Part shown: positions 51,265-62,757 of the stretch, piece after piece
How the letters are laid out: each line of letters starts with the position of its first letter
How positions within the stretch are numbered: position 1 is the first letter of the stretch
Assembly (NCBI GenBank): GCA_964007475.1
Contig: OZ023274.1
Coordinates: 99,829,322 to 99,893,321 of the forward strand
Length of the DNA stretch: 64,000 bases
Direction of reading: 5' to 3'
Source: Hybos culiciformis
Taxonomy: Eukaryota; Arthropoda; Insecta; Diptera; Hybotidae
The notes under the pieces: generated by a model
The model's database searches: none
Told to the model about the DNA's origin: nothing
What the model saw: the letters and a program-made list of their open reading frames with translations, nothing else
Position numbers and translations under genes: made by a program

Positions 51265-52565
51265 CAAAAAACTAAGTATTCTTAGGGTACTATGGATATG
51301 TTGAATTATTGACTGAGTGATATAGACGTGGTGGATTGCGTTATTAACTGCATCATAGAGACAGAGTGAAAATATATATATTTGAATTTAATTATAACAC
51401 GCTGACAAACACATCAACAAACGTTATAAAAAATAAGGAATTTGGGATGAGGAACATCGAACCGATTACTTATAATTCGTGATTGATCAGTCCGCAACTT
51501 TTAATTTTTGTTCCGGAAATATTTTTAGGTGAAACCTACCTATATTATCAAAAACTAAGGCAAACAAATCATTATGAACAAAATTTGGGAACTTTTTATT
51601 TTTTTGGTAATGCCTTGTTTATAGCTAATTTACCTATCTAAAAAAATGGTACCGTAAAAACCGATTTTATATATTATTATTCTATTATATATTTAAGCAA
51701 ATTTACTGAAAATGAAGATATTAATTTTATCTATTTTTCGTAAAAAGAATTTTTTAAAAATATTTTCAAATAATTAAGAAAATTTAATTTATTTTTTTTT
51801 GCTATCTGAAAAATTTCATTACTTCACAAAATTATTTTTTTGTTTCTTTTTCATTACGTTTCCTTCCAATCTGAATTTTTTTTTCAGATAACTTTTTTTG
51901 TAAAAAAAATTTTCAGATGATTAAAAAAAGAAATGAAATGTAATTTTAATTTAAAAAAAAAAATCATATTTTTTAAATTAAAAAAATTAAACTTAAACTT
52001 TCTAAATAAAAAAAAAAGATGAACCCATGCAGTTGATTTTTTGCTTTCAGGTAAGATTACCTGTGAATAGGTTTCCGGAACATTCCTCCAAAAATTACTT
52101 TACGGTGGAAGCCAAGGATGTTGTATATTTATTCGTAGGTGGTAGCTATAAACAAGGCATTATAAACATTGAATATCATTTTCCCACACCGTACCGTTGT
52201 TGTTCGGCACACAATAATTAGAATTATTAGAGAAAAAATAAACAAATAAAAGAAACAGGTAGCATTAAAAAATTCTCATTTGGTTTTCTTTTATTGGAGA
52301 ATTGAGAAAGAAAAGAAAAGAAATTTAAAAAAAAACCAAAATTGGGTGTCCAATGTTAAAAATTTAAAATTAACTTTTTTAATGTTCCAATTGCTGTATC
52401 TTTATACCTATATTTTATTTATGGTATTAGGCTTATTTTCAATCAAAAATTATAATTTTCACTTACCTGGAAGTATTTTTTATTGAAGAAATTAATCAGC
52501 TTTATTTTTTTTGAAACAAAGACTAGAATGTTATTTTTATCCGATTTCGATTTAAAATTGGTGAA
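51265..52565. other. Intergenic region and probable ataxin-7 3' UTR
   Basis: AT-rich DNA between the repeat cluster and the ataxin-7 stop. TTTATT at 52501 is a likely minus-strand polyadenylation signal for ataxin-7. One short plus-strand frame of unusual composition lies at 52027-52221 and is listed separately. Confidence 0.5.
52027..52221 (+). CDS. Unrecognised 64-residue frame, possible orphan exon
   Basis: The frame from ATG at 52027 to TAG (52219-52221) encodes a peptide with a middle part such as YFTVEAKDVVYLFVGGSY. I do not recognise it. For: its codons are richer in G/C at third positions than neighbouring DNA, the composition is protein-like, and it is followed by AATAAAC. A TTTCAG precedes 52051, so it could be a terminal exon; the same spot (CAG|GTAAGA) also reads as a donor. 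Against: no upstream plus-strand exon is visible, and it may simply lie in the 3' UTR of ataxin-7 on the other strand or be a fragment of a mobile element. Confidence 0.25.
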   Translation: MQLIFCFQVRLPVNRFPEHSSKNYFTVEAKDVVYLFVGGSYKQGIINIEYHFPTPYRCCSAHNN

Positions 52566-55231
52566 CTAAGGCAATTTACTAGTATCACAACTATTTTGTT
52601 TCGTAGTAGTATCACATTGATCTTGATGAAAAATCGGATTTAATCGTGATGAAGACTTTCCAAATATTACGCAACCCCGTAGTGAACCCATTCGTTTAAA
52701 TTTCTTTAAATGAATTGGCTTTGGCTTTTGTGTGTACCAATTTTGAACTCGACTTTCATCTAAATACATTTCTAGATTATCTTTACGAATATTTCTTAAT
52801 GAATTTCCACTAAAATCTATTAGGCTTAATTCACTATCAGAATCAAAACTTGAGTCCAAAAATAAACTTGGAACTTCTTGTTTAATTATTGGCTCTGGTT
52901 CAAATTCTTCTTCCATTTGTGTTGCTGTTATAGCATTAAGTAATGTTAATTTTTGTTGATTTATAGCTTCAGAATAATTTCTTTGATCAGACGGCGATAA
53001 AGGTTCTTCTTTTAAATCTGTTGAATGATTTGCTGACGGAACAATATCTAAATTATGTAATAATTGTTGTTGCAATGATTCAGAAGAATAATTTTCATTT
53101 TCAGCATCATTTTGTTGTTGTAAATTGTTTTCTATTTCAGTTTCTGATATTTCAGTAATAGAAATATCTTCACGAATATTCGGGCAAAGTAAAGGATAGT
53201 TGGGATTGGTAGCCAACTGCATTTCTTGATCTGTATTTTCATTAGTATTACCACTTCCACCACCAACATTTCCCCCATTAGTTTTCGGCTCTACTTGCCT
53301 GTCGGTTTCTATTTTTTCATTTATAGGATTAGAATTATTTTCTTCTGAACACACTGATTTAATTATTTTAATTTTACAAATATTTTGTGGCAATACAGGA
53401 GGATTATTTGTTTGTAATTGTACATTCTGTTGTTCATTTAATTCAATACTTGATGACGAATTGGATAACTCATTTGGCAGAGGCTGAAACAAAATGCAAA
53501 AATATTAAGTTAATTTTTTAATTTATTAAGAAATTAAGGCTCTGAGAGTTGAGATTCAAACTCTAAATTTTATTTTAACCTAATTATTATTTTACTCACC
53601 TCAATACAGTCCGGAATTATTTCAGTTTCACTAATTTTTGGAACATTTGACTCTGTTATTGTATTAGAATCATTATTAGCTTCTTGGAAAGCCACAGACA
53701 CTTTATCTGATTCATTTTTACTATGACCACTACCACTATTATTACTTTTATCTGGATATAATTCCTTTTCAGCTCTATATTCTGCTAATAATTTATCAAA
53801 TGGTTTACTTCTACCATTGACTGAGCGACGTAAGCTTATACCGTGTAATTTACAAGTTAATGAACGTGTACAAGGTTTCGTTGAATCAATTGGCACAACG
53901 CCACAGTGTATATTTGGATCGTAATCTAATTTAAAATTACTTTTATTTTTATTCAATTTAGAACTAGAATTCGAATTTCCTGCTGGTAATGCTAATGAAT
54001 TATTGAAATATTTAGACGAATCATCATTTTTATGAATTAATCTTTCTTCCGATGAATGATGTATTAATGAGTGCTTAATACTGCTATTACTACTACTGTT
54101 ACTAGCATTACTGTTATTATTAACATTAACGTTATTATTATTACTATTCCTATTAATATTATTATTATTACAGTTACTATTAGTGTTATGATTCCTCAAA
54201 TGTTTTTTCAAGCCTTGTGGCTTAATAGCCGCATCACAATAATTACAAACAACTACTAAAAAATTTTCGTTTTCTGGACATAAACCGTATAAGCCCATGT
54301 CAGCTTTATCTAAACACATTACATTATATTTACGCTTGTTAGAATTTTTGTTGGTAGTGTTATTGATGAACGATTTCGAGGGCAGTATTGTTGAAGAATC
54401 ATCAGATTTTGGTAAATCCTTTGACATAAAAAAATTATCCCAACTTTGTTCTCTCAACTTATATAAATTTGTTGTATTACGTCTTCGGGATAATTCATCA
54501 ATGTTCAATTGTACATTCGTTGGCACATTTACATCAGCTTTTTGATTTTGTTGTTGCAAGTTATATAATCTAGAATTTCCAGCTATTGTGTCTTCATTTA
54601 AAACAACTGTACTAGACTCATCCGATACTACCTTATTATTAATCATTTTGTGATGATGATCTTTTAATTTCTTACTGTCGTTCGTTTTATTATGTATGCC
54701 AGACGAATAGCTACTACTACTGCTACTACCATTTCCTTCAAATTTTTCTCTAATTTTACTATTAGTTGGAAAATCCTTAAAACTATTTCTATTATCATGA
54801 CAGCCACTGGATGTGGATGATGTTTTCTTAGAATCTGTTGAACTCATAAAAAAATTCTCCCAACTTTGTTCTCTCAAATTATATAAACTTGGAATATTTA
54901 GTTTTCTCTTCTCTTCTGTATTTTTAGAAATATTTGAATTTGTTGATGCTTTCGAAAAATTTAAATCTTTTTTATAATTGCAATCGTTTGATTTAATACG
55001 AGAGCTAGAATATAATTTCTGATGTTCTTTAAGTTTTTTATCATTGATTTTATTAGTATGAACTGGATCACGAATAAAACTATTACCACCTGCTGCTGAC
55101 TGCTGTTGCTTCTCTTTATTAATTTTGTTAGTTTGAAAATTTTTCGATATATCAATAGTTATTTGATATGGTTTATTTTTATCATGCAAGCTTGAATTTT
55201 TTGGCGGTAGATCTATTGAAGTAAAGTCCAT
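52566..55231 (-). CDS. Atxn7: Ataxin-7 (Sgf73-type SAGA deubiquitinase anchor)
   Basis: Subunit that anchors the histone H2B deubiquitinase module to the SAGA coactivator complex in the nucleus. Exons on minus: 55231-53600 and 53483-52566; the intron is GAG|GTGAGT ... TTTCAG|CCT in phase 0; 849 residues. Start Met at 55231 (MDFTSIDLPPKNSS). An N-terminal C2H2 finger is at about 329-348 (CNYCDAAIKPQGLKKHLRNH), preceded by MGLYGLCPENENFLVVV as in the family. The SCA7 domain is at about 436-490, with HCGVVPIDSTKPCTRSLTCK followed by LHGISLRRSVNGRSKPFD. A segment LREQSWxNFFMS occurs twice (Trp124 and Trp264); vertebrate ataxin-7 has one comparable QSW segment before the finger. Long Ser/Asn tracts elsewhere; no polyglutamine expansion. 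Exon 2 is low-complexity and acidic. A frame extension to 55267 lacks a better start. Confidence 0.93.
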
Positions 55232-55997
55232 TACAAGGGAATATTTGAAAAGTTTTATAATAAGCAATTCCCTTTGATTTGTTTTTCTTTCCTAAATATT
55301 ATGGTGACAATTTTAATATTATTTTCTTCATAAAATATAAAAATTTCTTCTATAACTTTAGCAGTTGTGAATAGGCGAAGCAGTAAGCTAATTTATAAAA
55401 TATCTGTGTAGTTTAAATGTAAAATATCAGTCGCTTGATTTATATTTATCCTCTTTTTTTTTTCTTTTTTTTATTATATGTCTCTTTTCGAATATTTTTG
55501 TTTATTTTCCAGTTCAATTAATTGTGAAATGGACAAACAATTTTGAACATTTAATTATTTGTAACTAGCTTTTTTTTTTTTTTGACCTTACTTTATGTAT
55601 AAAAAATTTACATAAATTTCAATATGCTTTCAAATTAATATTTAATTTTTATCTGAAATAGAAAAAAAAAGTAGTGATTTTAATTAAATATATATTATAG
55701 TTATAATTTAATTTGATAGACAATAAGTTAGATAATAAACTAATAAGTCGAAATAAAATTTGCTATATTACATAACAAAAACAAAATTTCGTTTACTCAT
55801 TGCAAGTTTCACTGAGAGCCAATGGAAAATTGGTATTAGTTCAATAAACGATACCTAAATATATAAGCGAATTGGTATTATATTCAATTACCTACAAATA
55901 AAAAAAATTTATTCGTTTGAACTTTAAAAAAATTTATGAGTTAAAGCAGAAATTTAATATTTTGATTTTAATCTTATCAATGATAATAGCAAAGAAA

Positions 55998-56193
55998 ATA
56001 GAAGGACTAAAAAGGGAAACGCTCAAGAATTTTTTTTTTGGGCTAAAATTTTTTCTCACTCATATTTTTTTTTACAAATTTATTATAAAAATTAAAAATA
56101 AAGTTTGATGATACGTTTAAAGCCCAAAATGTAGTTTGATGATTGTCTAAAATTATTTTTATTTTGCGTTTCCCTTCTTAGTCCTTCCACTAT
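55998..56193. repeat. Foldback / MITE-like inverted repeat
   Basis: About 196-bp unit with inverted ends GAAGGACTAAAAAGGGAAAC (left) and GAAGGACTAAGAAGGGAAAC (complement of right), 19 of 20 matching. GATAATAG occurs just outside each end but at unequal distances, so no target duplication is clear. Confidence 0.6.
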
Positions 56194-57703
56194 ATTTGAT
56201 AATAGTGATAATTATGGAGAGAAAAATTTAGTTTCTATCGTGAATAAATAGGACTAGATAAATTTTTATATTGGCGAGCAACTAAAATTTTTACTTTATT
56301 TTACTTTACAAGTAGCCATTAGATGCAAATAATGATAGAACATTATAAGAAAATTTTTAAGTCTTTGAGAACAAAAATAAAAATCAATTTGTGTATTCAC
56401 TCTTTTTTTCCTCAAATGTCTGTTGTGAAAAAGTCTTTGTCATGAAATTGTTATTCGAGTTTTTCACTATACTTTCAACGCAATATTCGATAAAATCGTT
56501 ATTCCTAGGAAGGTTCATTTTTACTTTTTAAATAATTGCAAATTATAATTATGAGGTTTCGATGCTATTTCTTAATATCAATTATCAAAATAGGAAAAAT
56601 AAATAAATATGTTTATAAAGTTTAGAATCTGAAAACAATAACATTTTATTAGTTATAGGTATAAATTGCAAAATAAAACAAAACACAGGACTTTTGAGCA
56701 TATTGGCTTAATTTTGACCCAAATGATTCACCATTCAGATTTTGATATTTCTAGTTGTCCAAAGTAATTTTGCAAAAACTAGAAATTAGTGCTTATATAA
56801 TAAAATCAATCCCTAAATGTACAGGTAGGTATCTAACTAGATTTACATTTAATTTATGCAGAGAAGTCTAGTCTGCAAGTAACTTGTCGGACGCCGTACT
56901 GGGGAAATATCAATTAGACATTCAGTTAAGACTTTTTGAAACATTGTTTAGGTAATTAATTATTTTTATTTTTTTATTTTTTGACACTGAAAAAATATTT
57001 TTTTGTTTTCCATAAATGGTATTGAATTTTCGTATTAAATTTCAAAATCTCAGAGAAATTTCTATCATCCAGCGGGTGTAACCGAGACATCGATTAAACC
57101 TAACCTTCATAGATTCTTTGGTAAAAAAAAATTAAAAAATTTGTTTTTTGATTTTTCCATTCCATCCTAATTAAACTTACTTTCATTATTAATATGAATT
57201 TTGTAAAAAATATTTCTTTTTTCCAATATGGACCCGTCGTAAAAAACTTCGATTTCACTAAAAAAAAAAAAAAAAGCCAAAAAAAAGAAAAAAATTTATT
57301 AAAATTTTTTGTTCTTTATTAAATATTTTTTTTTTTGGTTTACCTGTAAACTAAAAAGGTGTTATGATGTTCATTTTGAAAATTAAATTGTGAGCTGACA
57401 AGACCAATTTCTGGAAAACGTAAATTATATGTGAGAATTGATGAATGCACAGCCATTCCGAAAATTTAGCTGGAAAAACTTATTTATTTTTATTTTAAAA
57501 AATAAAAAAATTTATTAAAATAATAAAAGTAGTAAAGTACATATCTTTTTGTTTATTTTGATTTGATGTCAATCAGATGTTTTATTTTTGTTTAGAGCAA
57601 ACGTACCAGATCCCGATTAATAGGGAGTGTTAGGTTTTGTCATTAGCGACACCTAATTGAATTTATTTGCAAATCTTTGGTATAAAAACAAAAAATCATA
57701 CAG

Positions 57704-57794
57704 CTTGTTCGCACTTCAATATTTTTCCGGATATTTCGTTACTTCCGAAAACTTTGTGGATATTATACCTTGTTCGCACCTCAACATTTATCCG
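57704..57794. repeat. Imperfect direct repeat, 65-bp period
   Basis: CTTGTTCGCACTTCAATATT with TTTCCGG at 57704-57730, and CTTGTTCGCACCTCAACATT with TATCCGG at 57769-57795 (24 of 27 matching). Both are less AT-rich than the surroundings. Possibly a fragment of an interspersed repeat. Confidence 0.55.
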
Positions 57795-58480
57795 GAAAAA
57801 TAAGTGGTAATTTCTACTTTCTGCAACTACCGTTTGCACTTGAGAAGTGGAAAAAAATTTAACAGTTCTAGAAAAAATAAAATAAAAAAAAGTAAACAAC
57901 TGTCTTTAACTTCATTGGGAAATATTTGTGTGTGCCAAAAGACAGTTTTGTATTTTTTTTTTAATCCGGCAAATTGTTTTACATAAGTTCCAATAGATGC
58001 TTCTCAATATACAAAATAAAGGGAAATAATTATGGGAAATTATAATAAGGGTTATGAATGGTTATGCTTATGACGACATATTGAAGTTATGATTATGAAG
58101 AAATGTAGATTGATGTCACAATCACACAAATCTCACAAAATACAAAATACATGAGAAATTATAAAGTATTAAATTTCATAATGGAACTTAGGGATGGCTA
58201 ATATATTCTAAAAATAAATACTCACATAAATTGAAATAGCTACAAATACCTACAAACCTAGATCAATAAAGACAGCCCTGCTGGCTTTTGTTCACCAGTT
58301 TCATCAGTTACAACCCCATACAAATCTATGTGTTGGTTTTTTCTTAGAAAATTGTGTATGTATTTTACTATTTACTATAACGCGGCGCCGTGACATTTGT
58401 CCGCGAGACATTTGTCCGCGATGAAATTTGTATGGAAAACTTCGCGGACAATTGTCATTTTACAAAATGACATTTGTCGG

Positions 58481-58629
58481 TGTTATATCTTCAGGAATAA
58501 AAAACGTGGTTTCTGTTTGAATGATGAAAAACTAATGAATTTTTTATTCGTATGCAAATATGAATTATAGAAAGAGAACACAATGTTAAAATGAATTTTA
58601 GTTACACTTGTAGTGGTGAAGTTATAATA
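58481..58629 (-). repeat. 3' LTR of the retrotransposon
   Basis: 149-bp direct repeat. In element orientation it begins TATTATAACTTC and ends GATATAACA, so the ends are TA...CA rather than the usual TG...CA. It is identical to the partner at 62758-62906. AATAAAAAATTC inside may serve as a polyadenylation signal. Confidence 0.93.
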
Positions 58630-58659
58630 ATTCTTCTTCCCTTAAAAATGATTCAAACT

Positions 58660-61600
58660 TTATAAATCTAATTTTTGTGGGGCTTTACGAATTCTGGTTG
58701 ATCTTCTTGGCGTTTGGATTATTGGTTTTTCCGTGTCTATTTCTCGTGGTGGTTGTTTATCAGCATTTACTTCAGGTTGGTTTTCGCCGTTTTCATTAGG
58801 ATTGACTTTAATTTGATTTTCATTACTTGATTGAACATCTTCTGTTGGTTTGTCAATTTCTTTGTGTTCTGGTTTTTGATTTTCTGTTGGGAATGTATGA
58901 GGAAATTCATCTTCAAATTTTTTATCAATCTCTTCGCCAACTTTGCGAATTTGATCAACGTGTCTTTTCCAGTATCTATTGTCATCTAATTTGATCATGT
59001 AATGAAGAATACCAATTTTTTCCACTATGTAACCAAATTTCCATTTTTTATATTTTTCGAAATATTCTCGGACCGCTACCCGATCGTTTATCTCAAAATG
59101 TTTATTATTCTCTTTAATTTCAAATTTCTTGTTACTTTTTTCCGGAATCAATAAATCTAATCTGGATCTGATTTCTCTATTAAACATCAACATTGCTGGT
59201 GATTTCCCTGTAGCTGGATGGATTGTTTTTCGATAATCTAATAGGATTTGATATAGTTGCCGTTCAATATTAGTTGTATCATTTTTTAACATTTTTAATT
59301 TATTTTTTATTGTTTGAACGTATCTTTCAGCTTGACCGTTGGTTGCTGGATGGTACGGTGCACCTTGTTTATGATAAATACCATTCTCTTTTAAAAATCT
59401 AGAAAAATCATAACTATTTAATTGTGAGCCGTGATCACTTACCAATGTGCATGGAATTCCAAATCGACTGAAGATTTCTCTACATATTTTAATTGTAGTT
59501 TCTGATGTAATATTTGGAATGATAAAAACTTCCGGCCATTTGGTGTAAGAATCAATCAAAATAAAAAACATTTTTCCCAGAAATGGTCCAGCAAAATCAA
59601 TATGGACTCTTTGAAATGGCATATTAGTAGGCTCCCAACAATGGATCGGTACTTTCACCGGATTTGGTTTATTTTCTTGACAGCTTCTACAATTATTTAC
59701 CACTTGTTCAATGTCGTGATCGATATTTGGCCACCAGCAGTAACTTCTGGCTAAAGCTTTCATACGAGTTGAACCAAAGTGTGTAGAATGAAGTTCTGTT
59801 AACACTTTTTTACGTAATGGTTCCACAATAAACACTCTCATACCTCTCATGATACAATCACCTTGTAATGTAAATTCTTCTTGGTTTATTCCGAAACGAT
59901 ATTTAGATTCAACGATTCGACCAGTTCTCAAACCTTGTATTAATGTTCGTAAATTTTTTTCCTTCAATGTTTCTTTTCCCAATTCCTCAGCTGTCAATGG
60001 AAGTGTATTTATTTGATCGATTTCTAAAATGTCAACATCTTCGTATTTAAATTTATTTTGAACTGTGGTTGGTAATCGGGACATGCCGTCTGCATTAGCG
60101 TGTTCATGTGTTTTTCGGAAAATTATATCATATTCAAATGCTTGAAGATAAATTGCATAATGTTGCATCCGTGTTGCTGATAATGTTGGAATTCCCTTCT
60201 TTGGCGAAAATATTTGTGAAATCGGCTTGTTGTCTGTCATCAATGTAAATTTTCTTCCAAACAGATATTGATAAAACTTCTTCACACCAAAAATTATAGC
60301 ATACGCCTCTTTATCAATGTGGCTATATTTTTGCTGCCTGGGAGAAAGCGTTTGGGAAGCATACATTATTGCTCGTTCTTCGCCTGTAGGTAATTTGTGA
60401 CTTAGTACGGCCCCCACCCCATACGGTGATGCATCAGTTGCCAAAACTAGTGGGAGTGTTGGATCGTAGTGTATTAGGAAATTTTCTTCTTGCATCTCTT
60501 TTTTGATTTGATTAAATGCATCTTGACATCTTTTACACCACCTAAATGGCACTTTTTCTTTTAATAGGTTATTGATCGGATATAGAGTTGTGCTCAGGTT
60601 CTTAAAAAATCTGCCGTAGTAATTTACTAAACCAACGTATGCTTTTATTTGATCTTTGTTTTGAGGTATGGGCATATTTTCAACTGCTTCGATTTTACTT
60701 GTGGTTTTATGTATGCCTTCCGCGTCAATTTCATACCCACAATATTCAATTTTGTTTTGTAAAAAATTGCATTTCTCTTCATTTATACGCATATTATTAA
60801 TATTTAATCTGTTCATTACTTCGTGTAATCTATCAAGATGAATCTTATCATTTGGCCCGGTTATCTTTATATCGTCAATAAAGACCGAAACTCCTTCAAT
60901 ATCTTTTAGTAAATTCTCCATGAATCTCTGCCATATTGCAGGTGCTGATGACACACCATACATCAATCTTGTTGGTCGAAATAATCCCTTATGTGTATTG
61001 AGCGTTAAATATTTTTTGCTTTCATCATCAACTTCAAGTTGGAGGTACGCTTTTGTTAGATCGATTTTTGAAAATTTTTGTCCCCCACTCATGGAAGCAA
61101 ATAACTCTTCAATTGTTGGTAGTGGGTGTTCATCGATGTCAATGTACTGATTGATGGTAGTTTTATAATCACCACAAATTCTTATTTTGTTTTCACCTTT
61201 TTTAATTGGAACGATTGGCGTAGCCCAATCACTCGTATTTACTTTTTCTATTAAACCCTGTTGCATCATATTGTTAAGTTCTTTTTCAACAGCCTCTTTT
61301 ATTGCAAAAGGTACTGAACGGTGAGTAAAAAATTTTGGCTTTGAATTTTCTTTAATGTACAACTTCGCTTTAAAGCTTGGAATTTTACCAGGGGATTCGT
61401 CAAATACTTTAGGATATTTTAATTTTAGCTGTTCTAGTAATTTATTTTCATCAAATTTTTCTATGTCTAATTTGTTTAAATCTGTGCCTGCTAATTGATT
61501 TAAATTTAAATTCAAACTTTGTATCCATTCCCTACCAAGTAGCGGTTGTTTATTCGAGTCACATACGTATAGTTTTAATTCAGTTTGTCGATTACAATGT

Positions 61601-62691
61601 TTCACATTTACTTTACAATAGCCCAATAATGGCAAAGAATTTCCTGTATAACTTTTCAATTTAATATCTGTTTTTTCTAACGTAGAATTGTGTAACTGTA
61701 GTTTATTATAATCTTCTTTATTAATTATTGTTAATTTAGACCCAGTGTCTACTTCAAATTTAATATTTTTATTATTTATTACAACGTCGACTACTAATTC
61801 ATCTTTCTTATTAGTCATCTTAATATTCAAAATATGTTCTACCTCAACATCCTCATTATTATTTTGTACCATTTCAACTAAATTTGTAGTTCTTGAAGAG
61901 TTTTTTAATTTTAAGCAACATCTTTTTAGATGACCTACTTTTTTGCAAAACAAACAAATTGTTGAAGTGTGCTTACATTCATTAGGAAAATGTGGACCAC
62001 CACACCTTATGCATTTTACCATAGTTTTCGTCTCATTATTTGTTGGTTGTTGAACATTGTTGCTTTGGTATGAATACTTTTGATCATTTGATGACGTAAC
62101 GTTTTTATTTTTTTCAAACGCCGCTATTTTATTTACATTATGTTCATAAGGATTTTTGGTACCTAGTACCATTCCCCCTTCTTCAGATAGCTCCATACTT
62201 CTTGCAATATCTTCTGCAATCACTAACGTCAAATCTTTACGCTCTAAACAACGATTCTGAATATGACGATTACTCAACCCAAAAACAAATTGATTTCTCA
62301 GCGCAGTTTCTAAATAAGTTCCAAAATTACAAGTTGCTGCTAAGCGTCTTAAATTAACTAAAAAATCTTTAACAGATTCACCGCCATGTTGTTTTCTTAA
62401 ATGGAATCGAAAATTCTCAACTATTTCTAATGGCGTCGGATTGAAATGTGACTCTAATAATTGTACAATTTCTTCGTATGATTTATTTTTTGGTTTTTCG
62501 GGAGCAATTTTATCACAAATAATGTCGTAAGTTTCTGCTCCGACATAATGTAACAAGAAATTTACCTTTTTTTCTGGATCCACTTCGAATACTTCGAATG
62601 AGCTTTCTAATCTCTCTACCCACCTGTTCCATTTAATCTTATTTTTATCAAAATTTTCAATTGAAAATTGTGTTTGAAAATATGTGGCCAT
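58660..62691 (-). CDS. Retrotransposon Gag-Pol polyprotein (single frame)
   Basis: 1,343-residue polyprotein with no frameshift between gag and pol. Order: capsid-like gag (about 1-190); two zinc knuckles (C227-x2-C230-x3-H-x4-C and C246-x2-C249-x4-H-x4-C); aspartic protease with VDTGS at about 314-318; reverse transcriptase with Asp543 in KIDLTKAY and the FIDDI catalytic pair at about 604-608; RNase H with Asp753 (ATDAS), Glu795 and Asp820; integrase with an HHCC finger (H968, H971, C1001, C1004) and catalytic D1032, D1086, E1122. The tail (about 1255-1343) is charged and ends in STRIRKAPQK. All catalytic residues are present, so the copy could be functional. First Met at 62691 is the start. 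Protease-RT-RNase H-integrase order is that of Ty3/gypsy, not copia or BEL. Confidence 0.96.
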   Translation of the reverse strand: MATYFQTQFSIENFDKNKIKWNRWVERLESSFEVFEVDPEKKVNFLLHYVGAETYDIICDKIAPEKPKNKSYEEIVQLLESHFNPTPLEIVENFRFHLRKQHGGESVKDFLVNLRRLAATCNFGTYLETALRNQFVFGLSNRHIQNRCLERKDLTLVIAEDIARSMELSEEGGMVLGTKNPYEHNVNKIAAFEKNKNVTSSNDQKYSYQSNNVQQPTNNETKTMVKCIRCGGPHFPNECKHTSTICLFCKKVGHLKRCCLKLKNSSRTTNLVEMVQNNNEDVEVEHILNIKMTNKKDELVVDVVINNKNIKFEVDTGSKLTIINKEDYNKLQLHNSTLEKTDIKLKSYTGNSLPLLGYCKVNVKHCNRQTELKLYVCDSNKQPLLGREWIQSLNLNLNQLAGTDLNKLDIEKFDENKLLEQLKLKYPKVFDESPGKIPSFKAKLYIKENSKPKFFTHRSVPFAIKEAVEKELNNMMQQGLIEKVNTSDWATPIVPIKKGENKIRICGDYKTTINQYIDIDEHPLPTIEELFASMSGGQKFSKIDLTKAYLQLEVDDESKKYLTLNTHKGLFRPTRLMYGVSSAPAIWQRFMENLLKDIEGVSVFIDDIKITGPNDKIHLDRLHEVMNRLNINNMRINEEKCNFLQNKIEYCGYEIDAEGIHKTTSKIEAVENMPIPQNKDQIKAYVGLVNYYGRFFKNLSTTLYPINNLLKEKVPFRWCKRCQDAFNQIKKEMQEENFLIHYDPTLPLVLATDASPYGVGAVLSHKLPTGEERAIMYASQTLSPRQQKYSHIDKEAYAIIFGVKKFYQYLFGRKFTLMTDNKPISQIFSPKKGIPTLSATRMQHYAIYLQAFEYDIIFRKTHEHANADGMSRLPTTVQNKFKYEDVDILEIDQINTLPLTAEELGKETLKEKNLRTLIQGLRTGRIVESKYRFGINQEEFTLQGDCIMRGMRVFIVEPLRKKVLTELHSTHFGSTRMKALARSYCWWPNIDHDIEQVVNNCRSCQENKPNPVKVPIHCWEPTNMPFQRVHIDFAGPFLGKMFFILIDSYTKWPEVFIIPNITSETTIKICREIFSRFGIPCTLVSDHGSQLNSYDFSRFLKENGIYHKQGAPYHPATNGQAERYVQTIKNKLKMLKNDTTNIERQLYQILLDYRKTIHPATGKSPAMLMFNREIRSRLDLLIPEKSNKKFEIKENNKHFEINDRVAVREYFEKYKKWKFGYIVEKIGILHYMIKLDDNRYWKRHVDQIRKVGEEIDKKFEDEFPHTFPTENQKPEHKEIDKPTEDVQSSNENQIKVNPNENGENQPEVNADKQPPREIDTEKPIIQTPRRSTRIRKAPQKLDL

Positions 62692-62757
62692 TTCAATGAA
62701 ATTAATCTCAGATTTATTTTAATGTAATTTATTTTTTTTTTTCCCTCGTCGCCAATT

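Larger units (their letters stand above)
55232..58383. other. Ataxin-7 upstream region and intergenic repeats
   Basis: 3.1 kb with no gene. Contains the ataxin-7 5' flank, a foldback (55998-56193), a direct repeat (57704-57794) and otherwise AT-rich DNA. Confidence 0.55.

Noticed and set aside
50995..51285. Frame rich in RGQMS / DKCHF-type words (and the one at 62990-63181)
   Set aside because: A direct translation of the palindromic repeat units, not a conserved protein.
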